64,000 nt of DNA from Gambelia wislizenii (Eukaryota > Chordata > Lepidosauria > Squamata > Crotaphytidae): NCBI GenBank assembly GCA_030847615.1, contig JAUMIR010000002.1, positions 200,863,809 through 200,927,808 on the forward strand, given 5' to 3'. The position numbers and the translations under genes were made by a program. Position 1 is the first letter of the stretch; each line of letters begins with the position of its first letter. Under the pieces are notes generated by a model, which worked only from the letters and a program-made list of their open reading frames with translations, had not been told where the DNA came from and searched no databases. Positions 1-11,576 of the stretch are shown here, piece after piece.

Positions 1-483
1 GCACATAATACAATTTATTAAAAACCCTTCCGAGCGAGCAGCATCAGTTTGGAGCTCCAGAAGCAACCTCCAGAGGGGGTTCCTGAGAATTTTGTGAGAG
101 TTCATCACACGGAAAATTAAAAAAAAAACCACTTAAATAGTTTTTAAAGCATAAAAACACACCTTAAACCTTACAAGTAACCCAGGGAGGGTCATAAAAA
201 GTGTGCCACGTACTTGGATATCACGATCTCACCCGGAAGTGTTCACACCAGACCAGCCACTGATGGGGTAAGAAAGGGGGGGGAGATGCGACTGGCAAAA
301 AATGAAAGGGGGTATCAATTGACAGTTTAAGCCGTCAATTAAAAAGTATGGGGTTTGGCAGGAACATAACCGTGAAAGGGCAACATCATTTGATATGTGA
401 AAGGGCAACGTCATCAGATACGTGCAGCCGTTCGCAGTTATGTGGCATTGTTATGATGTCGTATTTGATGCATCTGATAAAGT
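1..483. other. No gene; nothing recognised
   Basis: AT-rich sequence with short broken frames only. It may be an eroded repeat, but I see no diagnostic end or motif. Confidence 0.5.
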
Positions 484-488
484 CCTAC

Positions 489-1113
489 TGTAATGTCCAG
501 CCAGGACTGTCTGAATCTCCCCTGCATTTTCCTTCGTTTTAGTTCAGGCCTTAGTATGTATGAGCATAGGAATGTTTTATTGTATTAGAGTTGTGGGAGG
601 AGCTGAAGAATTCCCCTGCATTTTTCCAGGTTTGGTTTGTCCCTTCCCAGCAAGCTCTGTTTAGCTAGACGTTTCTTAGTTTTTTGCTCAGTCTTTGCTG
701 TGAGCTTGCAGGGAGCTGTTTTATTGGTGGCAAACAGGCCCAGACAGCCGGGAAGGGCATTTCTTACACCATTTAGCCAAAGTAGTTACCAACAACAAAT
801 AAGTCAAAGGAATCAGGAGCTTGAAAGACCCTGCACCAGCTCCATTGAGTGAGGAGATCAAACCAAGATCAAATCCAGAGAGATGACACCCTGAAGATTG
901 CTGAAACTCCAACTGTAAAGTACCTTTTATTTCAAGCTTTTAGAGCTGGGGAGGAGAAAGCCCTTTATTTTTGTTCTTTAAAATAAACTTCCTCCTTTTT
1001 TGAACTTTATATTCAGCATCAGAGCCTTTTTGGGTAAAAGAGTTTGGTCTCACTAGGGTACTGGCGTTGCACAACCAAACCTGCCACCACCTTTAGTTGG
1101 GTGTGTCTTCACA
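489..1113 (+). mobile_element. Solo LTR of an endogenous retrovirus-like element
   Basis: The block begins TGTAATGT and ends TCTTCACA (TG...CA ends with a short inverted repeat). It is flanked by a perfect 5-bp target duplication, CCTAC at 484-488 and 1114-1118. AATAAA lies at 982-987, about 130 bp before the end, as expected for an R/U5 boundary in the plus orientation. No internal coding sequence is present, so it is most likely a solo LTR left by recombination. Confidence 0.8.
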
Positions 1114-1118
1114 CCTAC

Positions 1119-1488
1119 ATACCCTCCAACTTTCCTGAATTGGCAAGAGCAGTCCCAATTAGTCCTCTGTAGTCCCACTTTTTCAACTCCTTTTAAAATG
1201 TCCCAGTTTCTCCCTCCTCTTCCCCCTTTGTCCTCAGCCTACTTCAGTTGCTGCAAACTGAGTTCAAAGTGTTATAGTAGTTTGCACTCCATTAAATCAG
1301 TAGGGGGAACAAGAGAGGAAGGGATGGAGTCTTGCCCTTCCCAGAAGGCTCTGGCAAAAACAAACTGTTGCAGCCTCTCCTAGCTTGTCTGTTCTTCCTC
1401 ATTAATAACTGTTGACATCTTGGCCATACTCTTAATGTTGCTGGCCACATGTGTCCCAGTTTTCATCTTTGAAAAGTTGGAGAGTATG
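1119..1488 (+). mobile_element. MITE with ATACYCTCCAAC inverted ends, copy 1
   Basis: Begins ATACCCTCCAAC (1119) and ends GTTGGAGAGTAT (1488), which are inverted repeats. A second copy lies inverted at 17632-17990. No coding sequence. Superfamily not determined; the target duplication is unclear. Confidence 0.65.
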
Positions 1489-1852
1489 CAATAAATGATA
1501 AAGTCATAGTTCTTGCCCTTCTCTTATTTAGTTCCTGAAAGAAGGAAAGAGACCAAATGCAGAAACAAAAGGGGAGGTAGAAGCCTCAAAGGCTCACAGA
1601 ATACAATTTATACATTTTAAGCATTGCAGGTTTTCTTTGCACTAGTACTGATCAACTTCAAAAAGAAACCAAAGCTAGCTACAATACTGTCCCAGATTAA
1701 GTTGATGTGGCAGATAATTTTAGTTTCTCTTTCAGTGATCATGATTGGAGACTGTATCCAGGCTAACAGTTCCTAGAACTACCCAATAATTGCTCATCAC
1801 TAGGAAGGGATAAATGGAATTGCAATTGATTTCCCACACTACTAGGTGTATT

Positions 1853-1856
<4 letters not shown>
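1489..1856. other. No gene; nothing recognised
   Basis: Unique-looking sequence between a MITE and a microsatellite. Confidence 0.5.

Positions 1857-1921
<65 letters not shown>
1857..1921. repeat. Compound microsatellite (CT)n(TA)n
   Basis: About 20 CT units followed by about 11 TA units. It produces spurious Ser-Leu and Arg-Glu repeat frames on the two strands. Confidence 0.95.
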
Positions 1922-2344
1922 CCTGTTATGTTCCACCTGCACCAGTCTATGACAGAACGAGGGAGGGGGGTTGAAACTGAAGTCACATTCACTATAACAT
2001 CTGATGAGCCTATTTATTTATATTTACTCTATCTTTTAATTGGAGCTAAAATGCTTTCTCAGCTATCTTTTTTAAATAAAGGACAGAGAGAGGAAAACAC
2101 TCAGCTCTCAGCAACAAAATCCAGGTCACCATACCCATCCAGAGTCAACTTTTAGGTGCCAGCTGTTTTCCATTCACTGACATTTTGCAGTAAGCAGCTA
2201 TCTTATGACCCAATAGGTTGGCAGCATAGTGATGATGCGGACAAAAGCTGTGAAAAGTTTTTGGACTATAATTCTCAGAATCCCCAACCAGCATAGCCAC
2301 TCCAGAGTTGGAATGGGGAATCGGTAACACTCTAGGGATTGCTG

Positions 2345-2520
2345 GACTAGAATTATAGAATTGGAAGGGACCCTATAGTTCAACCCTCTGCCATGCAGGA
2401 GAACACAGCTAAGGCATTCCTGTCCTTAGAGATGCCACCTAATCTCTGTTTAAAGTCCTTCAAAGAACAAAGAGTTCACCATCTTCCAAGGCAGTCTATT
2501 CCTCTGTGGCTTACACACCA
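2345..2520 (-). mobile_element. CR1-like LINE 3' fragment
   Basis: Contains the diverged 3' block ATAGAATTGGAAGGGACC ... TCAACCCTCTGCCATGCAGG, the same motif order as the clear CR1 copies at 12.4 and 15.3 kb. Orientation is minus. Confidence 0.7.
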
Positions 2521-3840
2521 CTGCCTCTGCTCCTCTAAGCAGGGAATCACCTACCACCAGCACATGACTCTTCTTCCTCTGGGAACTAACAGGAACCCTT
2601 CCATCCACGTAATCCTCCAAGGCCACCTCCTTGTCCTCTGAGTATTGAGACTGTTGTCCCTGTTCTTGTGCTTCTTAATCATTGATCAAAGGAAGAGTTT
2701 GCAGTTGATTATGTAGCACCAGACTGACAGTCCTGATAGTTCTGCTCCTGTGTGTCACCTTCTTCTAAGTGTATGCCTCCTATGTTTGTGAATTGTCCCT
2801 TCCCTAGAGGCATTCTCTGTGTCTTGCCCTTTCAGGAGAGTCTGCTCTGCACTGTCCAAAGAGGGTTCATCCTCCCAGATAGGTTTAAGTGTAGATATGC
2901 AGGCCTCACACTGTTGCCTCTTCCACCAGTTCAAATCAGCTTGCACTTGCTGCAAATCCTATAATTCCCAAGAAATGGCCATGAAGACAGGGACGTTATT
3001 GCTGATAGTCCAACAATATCTGGACAATCACTAATTCTCCACTTCTGCCTGAAGATGCCTAATTCTCCTTTATTACCTCATTTGGCCAGGTAATCCTCAG
3101 CATTGGGAATATCCAGAAAATATTCGCCACGTTCCCCATACGTTCCAAATGGTGACTTCCTAGTCACCGAGCTGCCCATGGTCAGCCCATCAGGTCAAGT
3201 GTTCAGAGGCATATCTGACACTCAGGCAGTAGGACAATCACACACAAATTCACTGCCCACTAGACTTAAATTTTCCACCCTACCCATCACAGTTTCACAA
3301 TTTGGTTCCCCCTCCTTCAATAGATTTGAATGTCCCCACCTGTGGCTAAATGTTCTGCTTGAAACTGCATTATTATCTACTAAAAGCCAGAACTTAACTT
3401 AGTAAAATTTCTCCTCCTAATTGGTGATTGTTGAAATTGGGGACATTGCTGAATAAAGAATGTCTTTTGGCTTGCCCAGGGCCATGCTGATATATATTTT
3501 GTAATTACTGCAGGAGCTATTTTGCTGGTTTGGCAAGAATGCTGTTTCAATTAATTTCTTGGGGAGTCATTTATTTGCTTTGTAAAGAATGTTTTGCCAA
3601 GGAAATCCAGGTAGGCTTTTTTTTTTAACTCACCACACATTGTCTCCATGTGCTGGGCCAAATTATATTTTACATAGAAGATCTGTGAGTGAGTCTCCCA
3701 ACTTTTAAAATTTCCTCTTCCTGAAATACAGCAGAGGAGGAGAAGCAATTTATTGGACAGCAGCAGGCAGAGAAGTTAAACCATCCTCCTCTGTGCCATT
3801 TTTCCAATTTGTATCAATCATATCCTGGTCCTAACCCTGT
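2521..3840. other. No host gene; possible eroded LINE sequence
   Basis: The minus frame at 2755-2955 (66 codons) is rich in Glu, Gln, Lys and Arg and could be a scrap of a LINE ORF1 coiled coil. This is a guess. The rest shows nothing recognisable. Confidence 0.3.
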
Positions 3841-3849
3841 GGGTACAAG

Positions 3850-3995
3850 AACGCAATTCCTTCCTTCCATCCATCCTTTCTTGAATTTATAGCCCACCTT
3901 TCTCCCAAGATGAGATACAAAAGTTAAAAAAGAATTAAGCAATAATATTATTTAAAAACATGATTAAAAACAGTTAAAACACTAAAATATATTTA
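3850..3995 (-). mobile_element. LINE/SINE 3' tail, minus orientation
   Basis: Reverse complement of the common tail TATAAATTC... with A-rich sequence (TTTATAGCCCACCTTTCTCC here). The same type recurs at 19.74, 23.19 and 53.82 kb. Confidence 0.5.
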
Positions 3996-4008
3996 AAACA
4001 TAAGGAAG

Positions 4009-4760
4009 CATCATCTCCTCAGATGCCAAGATTGGCAAAGAGATCGATCACAGATTAGCAAAGGCACATAGCGCATTTGGAAGACTTTACAAAAGAGTCT
4101 GGAGTAACAAACACCTGAGGCGAAGCACAAAAATCAGAGTGTACAGAGCCATTGTACTGTCTATTCTCCTTTACTGGTCTGATACATGGGTCACCTATCG
4201 CCAACACTTACGACTCCTCGAACGCTTTCATCAGCGCTGTATATGTACAATCCTAAATATACACTGGACTATGTGACTAATGTTGCTGTCCTTGAGCAAG
4301 CAGGGATCACCAGCATTGAGGCCATGATATTGAGAACACAGCTGCGCTGGGCAGGGCATGTTTCTAGGATGGAGGACCATTGCCTCCCAAAATAGTACTC
4401 TACAGTGAACTCACCATGGGTCAGTGTAAGAGGGGTGCTCCAAAAAAAGCGATACAAGGATTCCCTGAAACAACATCTCAGGCTTGGCCAAATTGATCAC
4501 CAACAATGGTCTGCCCTGGCCTCAAATCAGGAGGCATGGAGACACACTATCCACAGTGCTGCAGTGTTATTTGAGAACTCACGCTGAACAAGTCTTGAAG
4601 AGAAACGACAACGCAGAAAGAATCACAACCCGAAAACATCACCTAAGGAGACCCTCTGCTGTGCTTTCTGCAACCGGACTTGTTTATCTTGGATTGGCCT
4701 TTTCAGTCATCAGCGCATTTGCAGAAAGCGTGGGATGAGTCCTTCCTGAATCTTCATTTG
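4009..4760 (+). pseudogene. Non-LTR retrotransposon RT 3' fragment, copy 1 (broken)
   Basis: Encodes, with stops and shifts, the C-terminal part of a LINE reverse transcriptase: SDAKIGKEIDHRLAKAHSAF, then YRAIVLSILLY, LRWAGHVSRMEDH, a Lys/Arg-rich segment and a C2HC finger-like end. A closely related copy at 6994-7986 has a longer open frame. Family not assigned (RTE- or jockey-like in layout). Confidence 0.8.
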
Positions 4761-4832
4761 CAAAGAAAAGCCAGAGAGAAAGACCAGCAAAAGATTAAAA
4801 AAAATACAGCATATCACTTTACACACACACAC

Positions 4833-5060
4833 TTTGATGTTGTGTGCCTTCAAGTCTGACTTTTGGCGATGCTAAGGTGGCCCTATTACAGGGATTTCTT
4901 GGCAAGATTGGTTCAGAGGTGGTTTGCCTTTTCCTTCCTCTGAGGCTGAAAGAGTGTGATTTGCCCAAGGTCATCCAGTGAGTTTCCATGTCTGAAGTGG
5001 AATTCGAACACTGGTCTCCAGAGTTATAGTCCAAAGCTCAGACACCTACACCACTCCATA
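4833..5060 (-). mobile_element. Sauria-type tRNA-derived SINE, copy 1
   Basis: On the minus strand the right end is tRNA-like: a box A-like region with GGTGTAGGTGTCTGAG, then a degenerate box B (GTGTTCGAATTCC), then GGAAACTCACTGGATGACC and CAAATCACACTC. The other end carries the CTTGAAGGCACACAACA tail shared with Bov-B. Confidence 0.85.
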
Positions 5061-5605
5061 ACTGAAATTCAAAGGCCTGAATGAATAAAAATGTCTTCAT
5101 TTGCTAGCGGAAAGAGAGCAGGGAGGGGGCTAATTGGGCTTCCCATGAAGGGAGTTCCACAACCTGAGAGCAACCATGGACTAGGCTCTCTGCCAAGTCC
5201 TCACCAAATGCACTTGTGAATGTAAGAACATGGAAGGTCCAGGTTACCATGGCCAGGTATTCAGTAGGATAGGCAGAGAAGGGAAGGAGCCAATTATGAC
5301 ATTCAGATCTGGCCAGCAAAACAAATGACTTTATCACACATCAGAATAGTTTAACCCTACCTTTTAACTGAATGTTGATGTTTTTGGCTTTACTGGAAAG
5401 TGTCACGGTTGCCATGGTGAAATGACCTTTACATAACAAGAAAAGTTCAGAGACCTGGCAGCCTGCCTTACTATTTCTACCTGAATGAAGAACAACTGAA
5501 TAAAGTGGCTTTTCCAGTAGATGGAAGGGTTGGGTTTTTTCCCATTTACAATAACAGAATTAAGAGCATAAAAAAAGATCATATAGCCCCAAAGCTTGCC
5601 TTATC
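5061..5605. other. No gene; nothing recognised
   Basis: Short open frames without protein-like composition. Confidence 0.5.
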
Positions 5606-5606
5606 G

Positions 5607-5650
5607 TTCTTCTTCTTCTTCTTCTTCTTCTTCTTCTTCTTCTTCTTCTT
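5607..5650. repeat. (TTC)n microsatellite at the Bov-B 3' end
   Basis: About 14 TTC units directly next to the 3' end of the minus-strand Bov-B, so probably its (GAA)n tail. Confidence 0.85.
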
Positions 5651-6112
5651 GTTAACTGCTGTCAAGCCAATGTCAACTTACGGCAACCCTATGAATGAGA
5701 GACTTCCAAGTCACCCTGCCATCAACAGCCTGGGTCAGCTCTTGCAGACTTAGAGCCATGGCTTACTTGGTTGAGTCTATCATCTGGAATGCAGTCTTCC
5801 TCTTTTCCTCTTGCCTTCCACCTTTCAAAACATTATTGTCTTTTCTAGTGGGTCATGCTTCTCATGATATAGCCAAAGTATGACAGTCTCAGTTTAGTCA
5901 TCTTGGCTTCTAAGTTCAGGCTTGATTTGCTCTAGGACCCATTTATTGGTCTTTTTAGCAATCTACAATATCTGTAGAACTCTAATCCATCACCACATTT
6001 TAAATGAGTTGATTTTCTTTCTATCAGCTTTCTTCACTGTCTGGCTTTCGCAACTGTACATAACAATAGGAAATACGATGGAATGGACAATCCTAACTTT
6101 AGTATTCATTTA

Positions 6113-6340
6113 CAGTTGTCCCTTCACATTCGCTGGGGTTTGGTTCCAGGACCCCCGTGAATACCCAAATCCGTGAATACTCAAGTCCCATTTCATGCAA
6201 TGGCATAACAAAATGGTGTCCCTTATATAAGATGGCAAAATCAAGGTTTGCTTTTTGGATTACTATTTTTTAAGAATATTTTCAAACCATGAATACTTAA
6301 ATCTGTGAATGCCAAATCCGTGAATATGCAGGGACAACTG
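6113..6340. mobile_element. Tigger/pogo-like MITE, copy 1, inside Bov-B
   Basis: Ends CAGTTGTCCCTTCACATTCG and AATATGCAGGGACAACTG are inverted repeats, flanked by TA on both sides, as for Tc1-mariner/pogo elements. Other copies: 41002-41994 and 47979-48208. Non-coding. Confidence 0.85.
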
Positions 6341-6993
6341 TATATATCTTGACACTTCAGGATCATGTCTAGTTCCTTCCTAGCTATCCTTCCAAGTCCT
6401 AGTCTTCTGATTTCTTGACTGCAGTCTCCATTCTTATTAATGAATAAGCCAAGGTAGGGAAAATCTTGAACTATTTAAATGTCTTCATTGCCTGCTTTAA
6501 AGTCATGTAAATCATATGTGGTCATTATTTTTGTTTTCTGAATGTTCAGCTGTAAACCTACCATTGCTCTTTCTTTCTTGAATTTCTTCAGTAATCATTC
6601 CAAACCTTTGCTATTTTCTGCTAGTAGTATGGCGTCGTCTGAATATCTTAAATTGTTGATGTTCCTTCCTCCAATTTTCATGCCTCCTTCCTCCAAGTCT
6701 AATCCTGCTTTACATATAATACATTCAGTGTACAAGTTAAACAGTTAGGGTGATAACTGCCTGGCCCCATTACAATTGGAAACTATTCTATTTCTCCATA
6801 TTCTGTCCTGAAGGTAGCCCCTTCTCCTGAGCACAGATTACACATCAGGACAATCAAATGTGTGGCACACTCATTTCTTTAAGAGTAATTCATAGTTTTT
6901 CATGTTCTACACAATCAAAGCCTTTGCTATAATCTAAAAAGCACAGACCGATTTTCTTTCGTGCGCTCCATTTATCCAACAGATATTTACAAT

Positions 6994-7986
6994 CTACAGA
7001 ATATTTACAGATATCTACAGAAGCAGCTCTGCAGCACCTAACATCCTGCTTTGCAATAGCTGCAGAGCTCTTTGGGCTGGAAGTCAACCTGAAGAAAACA
7101 GAAGTTCTTTACCAGCCTGCACCACAGGATGAACATCACCATCCCCACATTGCCGTCGGCAATTCTGTGCTTAAGTCCGTTCAGCAGCTCACCTACCTGT
7201 GAAGCATCATCTCCTCAGATGCCAAGATTGACAAAGAGATCGATCACAGATTAGCAAAGGCACATAGCGCATTTGGAAGACTTTACAAAAGAGTCTGGAG
7301 TAATAAACACCTGAGGCGAAACACAAAAATCAGTGTGTATAGAACCATTGTACTGTCTATTCTCCTTTATGGATCTGAAACATGGGTCACCTATCGCCAG
7401 CACCTATGACTCCTCGAATGCTTCCACCAGCGCTGTTTATGCACAATCCTAAATATACACTGGACTGACTATGTGACGAATGTTGCTGCCCTTGAACAAG
7501 CAGGGATCACCAGCATTGAGGCCATGATATTGAGAACACACCTGCGCTGGGCAGGGCATGTGTCTAGGATGGAGGACCATCGCCTCCCAAAAATAATACT
7601 CTACGGTGAACTTGCCATGGGTCAGCGTAAGAGGGGAGCTCCAAAAAAGCGATACAAGGACTCCCTGAAACAACATCTCAGGCTTGGCCAAATTGATCAC
7701 CAACAATGGTCCGCCCTGGCCTCACGTCGGGAGGCATGGAGACACACTATCCACAATGCTGCAGCCTTATTTGAGAACTCACGCCGAACAAGTCTTGAAA
7801 AGAAATGGCAACACAGAAAGAATCACAACCCGGTAACATCACCCGAGGAAACCCTCTGCTGTGCTTTCTGCAACCGGACTTGTCTATCTCAGATTGGCCT
7901 TTTTAGTCATCAGCGCGCTTGCAGAAAACGCGGGATGAGTCCTTCCTGAATCTTCGTTTGCAAAGAAAAGCCAGCCAGAGACAGAC
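6994..7986 (+). mobile_element. LINE RT fragment inserted in Bov-B, copy 2
   Basis: 993 bp between duplicated ATTTACAAT (6985-6993 and 7987-7995). Bov-B coding continues on both sides of it. The insert encodes the end of a reverse transcriptase: LKKTEVLYQPAPQDEHHHPH, then SDAKIDKEIDHRLAKAHSAF, IVLSILLYGSETWVTYRQHL, a stop, then the frame at 7473-7949. It is 5' truncated, as non-LTR copies usually are. Confidence 0.88.
7473..7949 (+). pseudogene. LINE ORF2 C terminus with C2HC finger, 158-codon open frame
   Basis: The longest clean transposon frame on the left side. It reads LRWAGHVSRMEDHRLPK, RKRGAPKKRYKDSLKQHLRL, and ends with a zinc-finger-like CAFCNRTC...HQRAC (two Cys, then His and Cys) and a basic tail. 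The finger probably binds the RNA or target DNA. The frame is the 3' part of a longer ORF; upstream there is a stop near 7409, so it is not a gene by itself. Confidence 0.75.
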
Positions 7987-10049
7987 ATTTACAATATGAT
8001 CCCTAGTGCCTCTTCCTTTCCTGAATCTGGTTTGGACATCTGGCATTTCTCACTTCATATATGGTAAAAGTCTGTATTGTAGAATTTTGAGCATCACTTT
8101 GCTCACATGGGAAATTAATGCAACAGTCCTATGGTTACTGCAATCCCTGGTATCCCCTTTCTTGGGAACTGGAAAGTATATTGAGCATTTCCAATCTGTG
8201 GGCCATTGTTTAGTTTTCCATATTTGTTGACAGCTTTTAGTTAGAACTAGAGTAGATTCTGTCTCTGTAACTTGAAGCATCTCTACTGGCATGCCATCTG
8301 TTCCTGGTGATTTATTTCTCCCAAGTGCTCTGAGTGCACCTTCCACTTCACTTCCTAAAATCAGAGGTTCATCTTCAAATGGTTCTTTCTTGAATGAATT
8401 CTTTCATCTCTTTTATATAGTCCTTCCATTTATTGTATCAATCGCCTCTTTAGTTCTGCTTGGTCATGTAATGTGCTCCCCCACTAGTTGTAGAACATCC
8501 CTATTCTTGGATTAAATTTTCCTTTGATTTCTTGCATCTTGTGGAAAAGGTTTTCTGTTCTTCCTTTTTTGTTGTCATCTTCTATTTCTCTGCATTGATT
8601 ATTATAGTAGTTCTTGTCCCTGCGCACGACTCATTGAACAGTTGCATTCAGGGTTCTGATTCAATTTCTGTCAGATTTTACTTCTGCTTCTCAATTGTTC
8701 TTAATTGCTGGAAGAGTTTCATCTGTCATCCATTTAGGCTTCTCTTTCTTTTTGGCTACAGATAATGTAGTTTTGCGTTCCTCCCTGACAATATCCCTGG
8801 CTTCAATCCAGTGTTCTTCTGACACCTGGTCAGTTTGACTTAATAGTGCAAATATATTGTTTACACTATCTTTAACTTCTATGGGGATGTTCTTCAGCTT
8901 GTATTTTGGCACAATGATTGATTTAGTGTTCTTCTTTGGCTTTACTCTTTAGCTTTACTTTGGCTTTTAACTTTCAACATTAGCAGTTCATGGTCTGTGT
9001 CACAATCTGCTCCTGGTCTTGTTTTTGCAGGAAGAATGGAGATTCTCTATTTCCAGCTTCCAGTTATATAGTCTATTTGATTTCTGTATTGACCATCAGG
9101 TGATGTCCATGTATACAGTCACTTCTTGGGTTACTTGAAGAATGTGTTTGCAATGAACAAACTGTTGGCCTTGCAAAATTCAGTCAGTCACTCTCCTGCT
9201 TCATTTCTTGATGTTAGGCCAAATTTTCCTACAATCTTTGATTCTGCTCTGCTTCCTATTTTTGCATTCCAATCGCCTATGATTAAACAAAGTGCTATTT
9301 TGGTGTGTGATCAGTTTCTTCCTGGAATCCAGCATAGAATCTTTCAATTTCTTCTTCTTATGCCTCTGTAGTTGGAGCATAGATTTGGAGTATGGTTATA
9401 TTGATGTTCTTTCTCTGAAATCTTATTGATATGATTTGGTCAGACTTTGACTGCTTTTGCTACATTTCTCTTCACTATTAATGCCACCCCATTTCTTCTT
9501 AGATTTTCATTTTCTCAGTAAAACATTGTTCAGTTATTTGACTCAAAATGCCCCATTCCTGTCCACTTTAGCTCACTCTCCCCAAATTATATGTTTGTAT
9601 GTTCCACTTCTTGTTTTACTATAGCTAGCTTCCCCTAATTTATGCTTCTCAAATTCTATATTCCTATAATAGGTGTCATGTAGCTTCAGACTTTCTTTTC
9701 ACCTCTGAGCAAGTCAACAGCTGAACATCATTTTAGCTTGAGTCCAGTTGCATCATTCGCCACAGTGCTACTCATACTCGTCCTCTGTTGTACTCCAGTA
9801 GCTCATTGAGTGCTTTCTGATCTGGGAGTTTCATCTACTGGCACTATTGTCTCATCATAAGGGTTTCATAGTAAAATACATTTAAAAGGGGTTTACCATG
9901 CCTCCTTCTGCGCAGTACTAACAGGCATTAGCTATGGTGCCCCTGCCATTGTCTCTGAGAGATTCTCCACCAGTTCCACCCTCCACTACTGCTGCCGCCC
10001 AGTAGCTGTTTGGCACATTTAGCCTGGCTCCTCAACAAAAGCCTTTCTG

Positions 10050-10423
10050 AAAATATAGGTATACTTTTTATTTGTACTACTCAAGAGTAAAAATACAAGG
10101 AAGCAGGAATAAGTTTAAAGGTGTGGAAAAGATTAAGAAATATTTAACTGAATCCCTTTAAAAAGGATTTAAAAAAGGTAAAGAATGTTTGAATAAAAGC
10201 TGTTACATCGACTCATGGGAAGTACATATAAGTCAAAAATTGTAAAATTGGACAATATTCGATTTTTGGGATGTGGGTGTATGGGCAAGAAAAGGAGAGG
10301 AGTAGTGTTTGTATTTGTGGGAGTAGTGAATGGGAGTAGTGTTTGTATTTATAAATATTGAACAATTAATGATATATATTAGACGTTTTTGTATGGAAAA
10401 CTGGAAATAATAATAATAATAAA
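10050..10423 (+). mobile_element. Retroposon with (AAT)n/poly(A) tail inserted in the Bov-B 5' region
   Basis: Flanked by a perfect 13-bp duplication AAAAGCCTTTCTG (10037-10049 and 10424-10436). The insert ends AATAATAATAATAAT plus A-run. Long target duplication plus A-rich tail indicate target-primed retroposition, probably a LINE-1-type 3' end, but the family is not certain. Confidence 0.8.
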
Positions 10424-10560
10424 AAAAGCCTTTCTGTCATGGTAGACCCTACCAGCAGTACTTTTGCCATCAGCATAGCCTCTTGCCCCACAGGAGCATG
10501 CAGTCCCACCACCATGGATGGGTAGTTATCAGATCTCTCATCACCTAGCAAAGCTAACTT

Positions 10561-11570
10561 AACCTCTCCTTAGAAACCTCCAAGGGAAGGGCTCCCACAA
10601 CCTCTGCAGACAGGATCATTTTAGTTGCTGCTTATTATTAGATAGTGAATACTTAATCTAATATAATAGTCGAAACTTAGTTTCTTGTACACTTGGTAGG
10701 TAAATAATTGCTGGCTGTATCTTTCTGATGGCCTCAAATATTGAAAACTTTCCATATTCCTTCTTATCTTTTCTTGAAGATACACCAAGTTATTCCAGCC
10801 TTTCTTTGTACAATTTGTTTTCTGTGTCATTTATCACTATCATCATGGTCTAAATCTTGTCAGACTTGCTGACATCCTTGTTGGACTTTGGACTCTAAAC
10901 CTAAAGCCAATATTTCAGATGAGTTCTTATACAAAGTTAATGGATAACTACATATTACAAATAAACACACCTAACAATCTCCACTGGCTGGTTGTTGCTG
11001 CTGCTATGGTGGTTTGACATGAAAGCTATTTGACCCTTTCTCTGCTTCCTAGGTCTCGTTTAAAAATGTACCCCATGTCACTTCCTTTCCTCATAATGTT
11101 CAAATATTGGGCTTATGTGTCAGTGCCAAGGAACCTTGCCTATATATCCTGTTTAGATATACCGGTGGCTGAGAAGATATTCCCAATACTGTTTTTCCAC
11201 ATCTGATATTATTTAAAATAAAGCAATCAAGGCTCTAGAGTACAAATTTGTGTGGAATATGTAAGCACCCCTTAAGTGGTACTATAGCTATGAAACAATA
11301 CTTCAGTTAATATATATCCCACCATAGTACTGGCCTTATGTGTCATAATGTCACACTGTTGATTAAATCATGCTCAGTTTGTTATCCACTATGCTCGCTA
11401 AGACATGATCCACCAGGAATGCTCTTATATAGCTCCTATTTCTTTCTTCAGAATTGGTCCAGGAGTATCTCATTGAGGATTGTGTCAACTTAATCTTAAA
11501 GAAGCACTACTGCCTAGGTAGCTACTAATCTTTCTTTCCCCAGGACTTCTATCATCTCAAGCATATGTCC
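10561..11570 (-). mobile_element. Degenerate CR1-like LINE sequence
   Basis: Old, eroded blocks that follow the CR1 3' order when read on the minus strand: a fragment near 10562-10610, TCTTGAAGATACACCAAG near 10773, and a CR1-like TGCTCAGTTTGTTATCCACTA around 11370. No open frame. Confidence 0.4.
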
Positions 11571-11576
11571 ACACTA

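Larger units (their letters stand above)
5652..10560 (-). pseudogene. Bov-B (RTE) LINE, near full length, broken by three insertions
   Basis: The 3' end at 5652 gives the typical tail (GTTGACTTTGAC... family) and the 5' region ends near 10560. On the minus strand the frames are decayed but recognisable: KSPGTDGMPVEMLQ, PTDWKCSIYFPVPKKGD, CSNHRTVALISHVSKVMLKI (RT core), IGLCFLDYSKGFDCVEHEKL, and the endonuclease end with PKWMTDETL. Later insertions sit at 6113-6340, 6994-7986 and 10050-10423. Subtracting them leaves about 3.3 kb, the usual Bov-B length. Many stops; non-functional. Confidence 0.85.

Noticed and set aside
1732..2155. Arg-Glu and Ser-Leu repeat frames
   Set aside because: Produced by the (CT)n(TA)n microsatellite.
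4990..5060. Possible tRNA gene
   Set aside because: tRNA-like boxes belong to the Sauria SINE; no cloverleaf with acceptor stem could be drawn.
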